Shown here: piece by piece, positions 5,868 to 9,678 of the stretch
Layout of the letters: each line of letters starts with the position of its first letter
Position numbering within the stretch: the stretch's first letter is position 1
Source: Oscillospiraceae bacterium
Lineage (GTDB): Bacteria; Bacillota; Clostridia; Oscillospirales; Acutalibacteraceae
Length of the DNA: 9,678 bases
Reading direction: 5' to 3'
Assembly: GCA_031270785.1 (NCBI GenBank)
Contig: JAISWM010000026.1
Location: 1-9,678, forward strand
Translations under genes and position numbers: made by a program
Notes under the pieces: generated by a model
Databases searched by the model: none
The model's input: the letters and a program-made list of their open reading frames with translations, nothing else
What the model was told of the DNA's origin: nothing

Positions 5868-5893
5868 CAATATACGAATAAGGAAAACATATT

Positions 5894-6394
5894 ATGAAAA
5901 AAACAAAAAAAATAAATTTATTAATTTTAATACTAATTATTCCATTAATATTTTCCGGCTGCGGAGAAGGCGACGTGGGTTCTCCGCAAGAAAGCTTTGA
6001 ACAATCACAAGTAAATTTAGACCAAAACAAGTACGAAAACAATCTGGAGGGCCTTCAAAATTACCTTCATGATATGGATTTAATTTCCGGTCAATCTACT
6101 GATATGCTTTCGGAAATAATAAATGCTAAAAAAGGCATAAAATACACATTTAAATACAATAATTCAAATATAACGGCAGAATTATATGAATTTGAAAATG
6201 TCGGTGATGATGTATTCTCCCAAGTAAACTCTAAAGGTACTTTAAACGTTTTGGGTAAAGAAGTTCCCGCAACTGTTTCAAATAACAAAAAATTTTTACT
6301 GATATATTCAGATAAATCAACTAACGGGCAAAATATCGACAAAGCTAATAAAATTAAAGAAGCAGTTAAAAATTTTAGTGGCGGTTCAAATTAG
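5894..6394 (+). CDS. Small lipoprotein of unknown function, C-terminus altered by a repeat insertion
   Basis: The 166-residue product has a lipoprotein signal peptide: KKTKK, a long I/L-rich core and the lipobox FSGC, with lipidation expected at Cys23. It should be tethered to the outer face of the cytoplasmic membrane. The mature part is acidic then mixed, with no catalytic motif I recognise; its layout (a short beta-rich domain with FENV..VFSQV) resembles small Oscillospiraceae lipoproteins, by impression only. ATG at 5894 follows TAAGGAAAA at good spacing. The last codons (after KNF) and the TAG stop lie at and in a family B repeat. Downstream of that repeat the sequence resumes with AAAATTTC and reads NFKADAVNTIAETI-stop, which looks like the original C-terminus. 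It was probably the second gene of a glyA operon. Confidence 0.8.
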   Translation: MKKTKKINLLILILIIPLIFSGCGEGDVGSPQESFEQSQVNLDQNKYENNLEGLQNYLHDMDLISGQSTDMLSEIINAKKGIKYTFKYNNSNITAELYEFENVGDDVFSQVNSKGTLNVLGKEVPATVSNNKKFLLIYSDKSTNGQNIDKANKIKEAVKNFSGGSN

Positions 6395-6465
6395 TTGATA
6401 ATATCTTTCCCCCACCGCCCATGGCGGGGGAAAAGAAGAGCTTTCAACTGTTTTAAGACGTGACC
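6383..6465 (+). repeat. Family B repeat, copy 7, overlapping the lipoprotein stop
   Basis: The left arm GGTTCAAATTAGTTGATAAT supplies the TAG stop at 6392-6394. The palindrome CCGCCCATGGCGG and the right arm ending TTTTAAGACGTGACC complete the B layout. AAAATTT occurs on both sides (6369-6375 and 6466-6472), a possible target duplication. Confidence 0.87.
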
Positions 6466-6512
6466 AAAATTTCAAGGCTGATGCCGTAAATACTATAGCC
6501 GAAACCATTTAG
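6466..6512 (+). pseudogene. Detached ancestral C-terminus of the lipoprotein gene
   Basis: If the B element and one copy of AAAATTT are removed, the lipoprotein frame continues through this stretch as ...VKNFKADAVNTIAETI and stops at TAG 6510-6512. The frame is continuous without further edits, which supports the reconstruction. The final codons run into a family C repeat, so even this end may be secondary. Confidence 0.5.
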
Positions 6513-6598
6513 AAACGTGATGTTATTTACGTTTCTTTCCCCCGCCGACTCGCGGGGGTAAAGCAAAAACGCCATTATTTTAAAAAGTTTTTACCATG
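6494..6598 (-). repeat. Family C repeat, inverted copy
   Basis: Read on the minus strand it begins TGGTAAAAACTTTTTAAAAT and runs through GGCGTTTTTGC, the palindrome CCCCCGCGAGTCGGCGGGGG (6539-6557) and ACGTAAATAAC to TTTCTAAATGGTTTCGGCTAT. It ends right at the stop codon of the second GTPase gene. Confidence 0.8.
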
Positions 6599-7489
6599 TC
6601 AAGCGGGTTGTGGCTGTGGCCGATTTGCAGAAAATCGACTTTTTGCCAAGTGCACCAAGGTTGCTGTCAAACCCACTACTATTGTTATCCCCGTTACTAT
6701 TCCTGCTGCTAACAGTGGGGTCAAAAGTGGTGTTCCTGTTTTTGTGGTTGCCATAGCTTTAGCTTCCTCAACTCTAGTTCTCTCAATTTCAGCTGTCAAA
6801 GCTGCTTCGCGCTCAGCTTCAACTCTAGCTCTCTCAACTCTAGCTTTCCGAATCACTTCACGCTCAGCTTCCGCAGCTTTAGCTTCCTCGACTCTAGCTG
6901 CATCTTTCACAGCTCTAGCTTTCTCAACTTTAGTTACTGCATTGACCAATAATTTTATGAGTTCTTGTATTCCATCGCCCGTTTTAGCACTTGTGAGACG
7001 TATTTCCATATGATGTTCTGCCGCTTTATCCCTAATGCGTACCGCCAAATTATCGTCCACACTTTTAATATCTATTTTAGTTACCACTAAATAAAGCGTT
7101 ACGGCGCTAGAGCAGTGGTTTATTGCAAATTTCACCCACATATCAATATTTTCTATAATATTTGAATTAGTACTATCAACGAAAATAACCGCTATGTCCG
7201 CACTCATACAATATGATCGAACTATAGAACGATAAAATCCTTTACCACCGGTATCCCAAAAGCAAATCCTATTGTTATTGCATTCTATATATTCAAAGTC
7301 CACCCCTATGGTAGAAGAGATGTCATTATTAAACTCCCGAAGCCGCAATCTCTCAAACACTGATGTTTTTCCTGCGCCTGAATCTCCCAAAAATATCGTT
7401 TTGGCCATATTGTACGCAGAAACATTAATTAAATTTGAAAACACAAAAGAAAACGCGCAAATCAGTGCCATAAATTTTTTAAAATTCAT
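6599..7489 (-). CDS. Exported Ras/Rab-like GTPase with coiled coil and C-terminal membrane segment
   Basis: The 296-residue product has a signal peptide (1-25, cleavage after VSA) that shares 18 of 25 residues with the paralogue at 2975-3751. G1 is GDSGAGKTS (35-43), the switch-I region is SSTIGVDF (Thr60), G3 is WDTGGKGF (78-85), G4 is TKID (137-140) and G5 is TSAK (166-169). The residue at the catalytic glutamine position is Lys83, so intrinsic hydrolysis is probably weak. Residues 186-247 are a charged Ala/Glu/Arg-rich helix, likely a coiled coil, absent from the paralogue. A hydrophobic segment (258-280) and a short PQPQPA tail follow. ATG at 7489 has TAGGAG ten bases upstream. The architecture suggests a surface-anchored switch-like protein with a stalk; the partner and target are unknown. 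Confidence 0.85.
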   Translation of the reverse strand: MNFKKFMALICAFSFVFSNLINVSAYNMAKTIFLGDSGAGKTSVFERLRLREFNNDISSTIGVDFEYIECNNNRICFWDTGGKGFYRSIVRSYCMSADIAVIFVDSTNSNIIENIDMWVKFAINHCSSAVTLYLVVTKIDIKSVDDNLAVRIRDKAAEHHMEIRLTSAKTGDGIQELIKLLVNAVTKVEKARAVKDAARVEEAKAAEAEREVIRKARVERARVEAEREAALTAEIERTRVEEAKAMATTKTGTPLLTPLLAAGIVTGITIVVGLTATLVHLAKSRFSANRPQPQPA

Positions 7490-7528
7490 AACGTTAATAC
7501 TCCTACGTTTTTTAATTTATTGTAATTT

Positions 7529-7557
7529 AATTTCAACATGTTTTTGCGCCTTGTCAA
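7529..7557 (-). promoter_or_regulatory. Likely promoter of the second GTPase gene
   Basis: TTGACA (7557-7552) is preceded by the same GC.TATTTGC context as in the paralogue's promoter. The -10 at 17-base spacing is only GAAATT (7534-7529). The paralogue has a perfect TATAAT at this position, so this copy may be weaker or differently controlled. Confidence 0.55.
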
Positions 7558-7593
7558 GCAAATAGGCAAAATTTTAAAAAAAGATTCACGCAA

Positions 7594-7702
7594 ATATAGT
7601 AAAAATTTTTTAAAACAGCGGCGCTTTTGTTCTTTTCCCTGCCTATGGGCGCAATGGCAAAACGTGAATGACTGTATGCTTTCAAATGATTTTTAATATA
7701 TA
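7594..7702 (+). repeat. Family C repeat between the divergent GTPase and cyclophilin genes
   Basis: ATATAGTAAAAATTTTTTAA, CAGCGGCGCTTTTGTT, a decayed core (7628-7652) and AACGTGAATGAC to TTTTTAATATATA follow the C layout. The same family stands in the same place relative to the first GTPase gene (3890 onward). Confidence 0.75.
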
Positions 7703-7723
7703 ACAAAGGGGAACTGTAAAGTA

Positions 7724-8509
7724 ATGAATAAAAATTCAAAAAAATTAATAGGAGTACTTTTAATGTGTTTCACAATTTTATCTTTTTGCGGTTGTCAAAA
7801 CAAACACAATCCCTCTGATGACGATAATCCTATAGGATATCAATTAAATTTGCCTGAAAAAGATGAAGAAATAGCCGTGGTTAACACGAATTTGGGATCA
7901 TTTAAAATAAGATTTTTCCCTAAAGCAGCTCCAAAATCCGTAGAAAATTTCAAAAAATTATCACAAAACGGATATTATAACGGAATAATCTTTCATAGAG
8001 TAATAAAAAATTTTATGGTTCAAACAGGAGATCCAAACGGAAACGGTACCGGTGGGCAAAGCATTTGGGGAAAAGATTTTGAAGATGAGTTCAGCAGTAA
8101 ACTATTTAATATAACCGGTTCGGTATCCATGGCGAACCGCGGCCCCAATACGAATGGCAGCCAGTTTTTCATAAATAATAAAGATAGTTCTAGTTTCGAG
8201 GGTTGGGAAAGATATCAAAAAACATACGATATTTATAAGCAAGACCCAGGTAAATTTTCATCTAAGTACGGTACGACGATAGATATGTCTAAAATAACCG
8301 ATGAAATAAAAAACCTTTATGAAAAACACGGTGGTAATCCAAATTTAGATGGATATTACAGTACTGCCAATAAAGGCCATACGGTGTTCGGGCAAGTCTT
8401 TGAAGGTATGGAAACTATAAATTCTATTTCTCAAAGCCCCACAAATGATTCAGATAAGCCATTAGATGAAATAAGAATAAACAATATAGAAATTGTGGCG
8501 TACAGCTAA
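7724..8509 (+). CDS. Lipoprotein cyclophilin-type peptidyl-prolyl cis-trans isomerase
   Basis: This enzyme would speed proline isomerisation during folding of exported proteins at the outer face of the membrane. The 261 residues begin with a lipoprotein signal peptide (NKNSKK, hydrophobic core, FCGC with lipidation expected at Cys24) and a short Asp-rich linker. The cyclophilin domain spans about 48-259. Active-site motifs are intact: FHRVIKNFMVQTGDPNGNG (Arg92, Phe97, Gln100), MANRGPNTNGSQFFI (Ala137, Asn138, Gln147, Phe149) and HTVFGQVFEGM (His219). About 65 residues (152-217) between the last two motifs, rich in Y, K and D, are an insertion relative to compact cyclophilins; similar insertions are common in Firmicutes members. 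ATG at 7724 follows AAAGGGGA. A tandem repeat array follows the stop. Confidence 0.94.
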   Translation: MNKNSKKLIGVLLMCFTILSFCGCQNKHNPSDDDNPIGYQLNLPEKDEEIAVVNTNLGSFKIRFFPKAAPKSVENFKKLSQNGYYNGIIFHRVIKNFMVQTGDPNGNGTGGQSIWGKDFEDEFSSKLFNITGSVSMANRGPNTNGSQFFINNKDSSSFEGWERYQKTYDIYKQDPGKFSSKYGTTIDMSKITDEIKNLYEKHGGNPNLDGYYSTANKGHTVFGQVFEGMETINSISQSPTNDSDKPLDEIRINNIEIVAYS

Positions 8510-8527
8510 TGCCCCCAAAAATACTTA

Positions 8528-9146
8528 TTTTTTATAATCTTCCCCCCATTATTCGGCGGGGGAAAAACAAAAATGCCACTGTTTTAAAAAGCTTTTACTA
8601 TATATGCCGCTGATTTTGGATCATACTCCAAAATAGTTGAAACTTTTTATTTTCCCCCGCCGTTGGCAGGGAGAAAGAACAAAAATGTCACTGTTTTAAA
8701 AAACTTTTATTATATACGCCGCCGCAGATTTTGGGCCATGTTTCAAAATGGTTGAAACTTTTTATTTTTCTCCGCCTTTGGCGGGGGGAAAAACAAAAAT
8801 GTCACTGTTTTAAAAAGCTTTTACTATATATGCCGCCGATTTTGGATCATACTCCAAAATAGTTAAAACTTTTTATTTCCCCCCGCCTTCGGCGGGAGAA
8901 AGAACAAAAATATCACTGTTTTAAAAAGCTTTTACTATATATGCCGTCGATTTTGGATCATACTCCAAAATAGTTAAAACTTTTTATTTGCTCCTGCCGT
9001 TGGCAGGGAGAAAGAACAAAAATATCACTGTTTTAAAAAGCTTTTACTATATATGCCGCCGATTTTGGATCATACTCCAAAATAGTTAAAACTTTTTATT
9101 TCCCCCTCCGCCAACGGCGGGGTGAAAAACAAAACAGCTATATATG
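8528..9146 (+). repeat. Tandem array of chimeric B/C repeats, 111-115-bp period
   Basis: Units begin GATTTTGGATCATACTCCAA at 8612, 8727, 8838, 8949 and 9061 (spacings 115, 111, 111, 112), with a partial unit at each end. Each unit has an inverted B right arm (CCAAAATAGTTGAAACTTTT), a GC palindrome, and then an inverted C left arm (AAAAATGTCACTGTTTTAAA, TTTTACTATATATGCC). Arms are well conserved, while palindromes vary and often show paired changes. No gene is seen in the array. Confidence 0.9.
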
Positions 9147-9193
9147 AAGTAGAGCAATGAAATGGTCGTGTCCTAAAAACATACAAGGAAATA

Positions 9194-9202
9194 TGATATA
9201 AT
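9194..9202 (+). promoter_or_regulatory. Extended -10 promoter before the HHH gene
   Basis: TGATATAAT is an extended -10 element (TGN before TATAAT). No good -35 box is visible at the expected distance. It lies about 35 bases before the ATG at 9238 and just after the repeat array. Confidence 0.55.
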
Positions 9203-9237
9203 AAAACGGAGAAAAAATATGTGAGGGAGATGCTGAG

Positions 9238-9486
9238 ATGACCGACCTGACGAAAATCCCTGGCATCGGCAAGAACATGGCGCAGCACTTGACCCGTGCC
9301 GGATACCCGAATATTGAATCCCTCAAAGGGCAAGACCCCGACGAGGTTTACGCCAAGGACTGCTTCACTCAGGGCATTCAGATCGACCGCTGCGCTCTGT
9401 ACTGCTATCGACTTGCGGTGCATTATGCTGACGACGACGGACAGCTGCCGGAGGGCAAGGCAAACTGGTGGGATTGGAAGGAATGA
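9238..9486 (+). CDS. Helix-hairpin-helix protein of the Cdd1 / 'pathogenicity locus' family
   Basis: The 82-residue protein opens with a helix-hairpin-helix motif, LTKIPGIGKNMAQHLTRAGY (4-23), followed by SLKGQDPDEVY and a conserved-looking C-rich stretch (CF..G..IDRCALYCYRLAVHYA) and a WWDW end. This is the pattern of the Cdd1 family, named from a gene flanking the toxin locus of Clostridioides difficile; the biochemical role is unknown, although the motif suggests nucleic-acid binding. GAGGGAGA lies seven bases before the ATG. The coding sequence is about 55-60% GC with many C/G-ending codons, against roughly one third GC in the genes to the left, so it is probably acquired DNA. The next gene begins four bases after its stop, forming an operon. 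Confidence 0.85.
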   Translation: MTDLTKIPGIGKNMAQHLTRAGYPNIESLKGQDPDEVYAKDCFTQGIQIDRCALYCYRLAVHYADDDGQLPEGKANWWDWKE

Positions 9487-9490
9487 AGAG

Positions 9491-9678
9491 ATGGAACTTG
9501 GATTGAAAAATAAAACAGCGATTGTAACGGGAACGAACAATCCGCAGGGTATCGGTGCTGCAACAGCTTTTGCTTTAGCGAGTGAGGGTGTTCGTATCGC
9601 ACTTGTCTACAAAAGAATTCCGCATAAGGTTGATGATATTAAAACCGGCTTTAACGGGCTTGACCGATATTTTAAAGC
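9491..9678 (+). CDS. SDR-family oxidoreductase, N-terminal part (cut by window end)
   Basis: The 62 visible codons read MELGLKNKTAIVTG, then TNNPQGIGAATAFALASEGV, a classical short-chain dehydrogenase/reductase nucleotide-binding start (TGxxxxxxGIG, Rossmann fold), with a basic stretch (YKRIPHK) after the second strand that would suit NADPH. The substrate cannot be judged from this part. The ATG at 9491 follows GGAAGGAATGAAGAG and lies four bases after the stop of the HHH gene, so the two are translated from one message. GC content is intermediate but still higher than the left part of the window. Confidence 0.85.
   Translation, partial: MELGLKNKTAIVTGTNNPQGIGAATAFALASEGVRIALVYKRIPHKVDDIKTGFNGLDRYFK

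Noticed and set aside
6744..7013. Plus-strand open frame rich in Ala/Ser/Leu
   Set aside because: It is antisense to the coiled-coil part of the second GTPase and owes its openness to that biased composition.
8528..9146. CRISPR array
   Set aside because: The period of 111-115 bases with no unique spacers, and conserved arms on both sides of a variable palindrome, do not fit repeat-spacer structure, and no cas genes are present.
9070..9540. Minus-strand open frame of 156 codons
   Set aside because: It is antisense to the HHH gene and the array. The plus-strand gene has a clear family match and a ribosome binding site.

Overview
This window looks like a chromosomal segment of a low-GC Gram-positive bacterium, most likely a Clostridia/Oscillospiraceae-type Firmicute. 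The evidence is strong GGAGG-type ribosome binding sites, consensus sigma-A promoters with 17-base spacers, Firmicutes-style lipoproteins, a four-domain ribosomal S1 protein and a cyclophilin with a long insertion. Only protein and motif recognition was used, so no species is named.

The plus strand carries housekeeping or cell-envelope genes: an S1 RNA-binding protein (1670-2752), serine hydroxymethyltransferase glyA (4389-5654), a small lipoprotein (5894-6394) and a lipoprotein cyclophilin (7724-8509). After a repeat array come a helix-hairpin-helix protein of the Cdd1/'pathogenicity locus' type (9238-9486) and the start of an SDR oxidoreductase (9491 to the window end). This last pair is much richer in GC than everything before it.

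The minus strand carries three genes that look like one exported set. Two encode Ras/Rab-like small GTPases (2975-3751 and 6599-7489), each with a near-identical Sec signal peptide in front of the GTPase domain and a membrane segment near the C-terminus. The third (212-655) encodes a small membrane-anchored protein of unknown function. All three are preceded by a TTGACA -35 box and by a copy of the same repeat family. A GTPase placed outside the bacterial membrane only makes sense where GTP is available, for example inside a eukaryotic host cell. The pair are therefore candidate host-interaction proteins of an intracellular symbiont; this is an inference.

Almost every intergenic gap is filled with short mobile-looking palindromic repeats. 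I recognise four families, named here A, B, C and E. A, B and C have a GC-rich palindromic core between AT-rich arms. Family B (about 80-90 bp, seven copies) has inserted inside A and C copies and at gene ends, leaving short direct duplications from which ancestral junctions can be reconstructed. One pair of B copies separates glyA from the lipoprotein gene, and another B copy cuts off the lipoprotein's original C-terminus. Two tandem arrays with a period of about 111-116 bp (3890-4275 and 8528-9146) are built from the same arms; the second is a B/C chimera joined at the palindrome.
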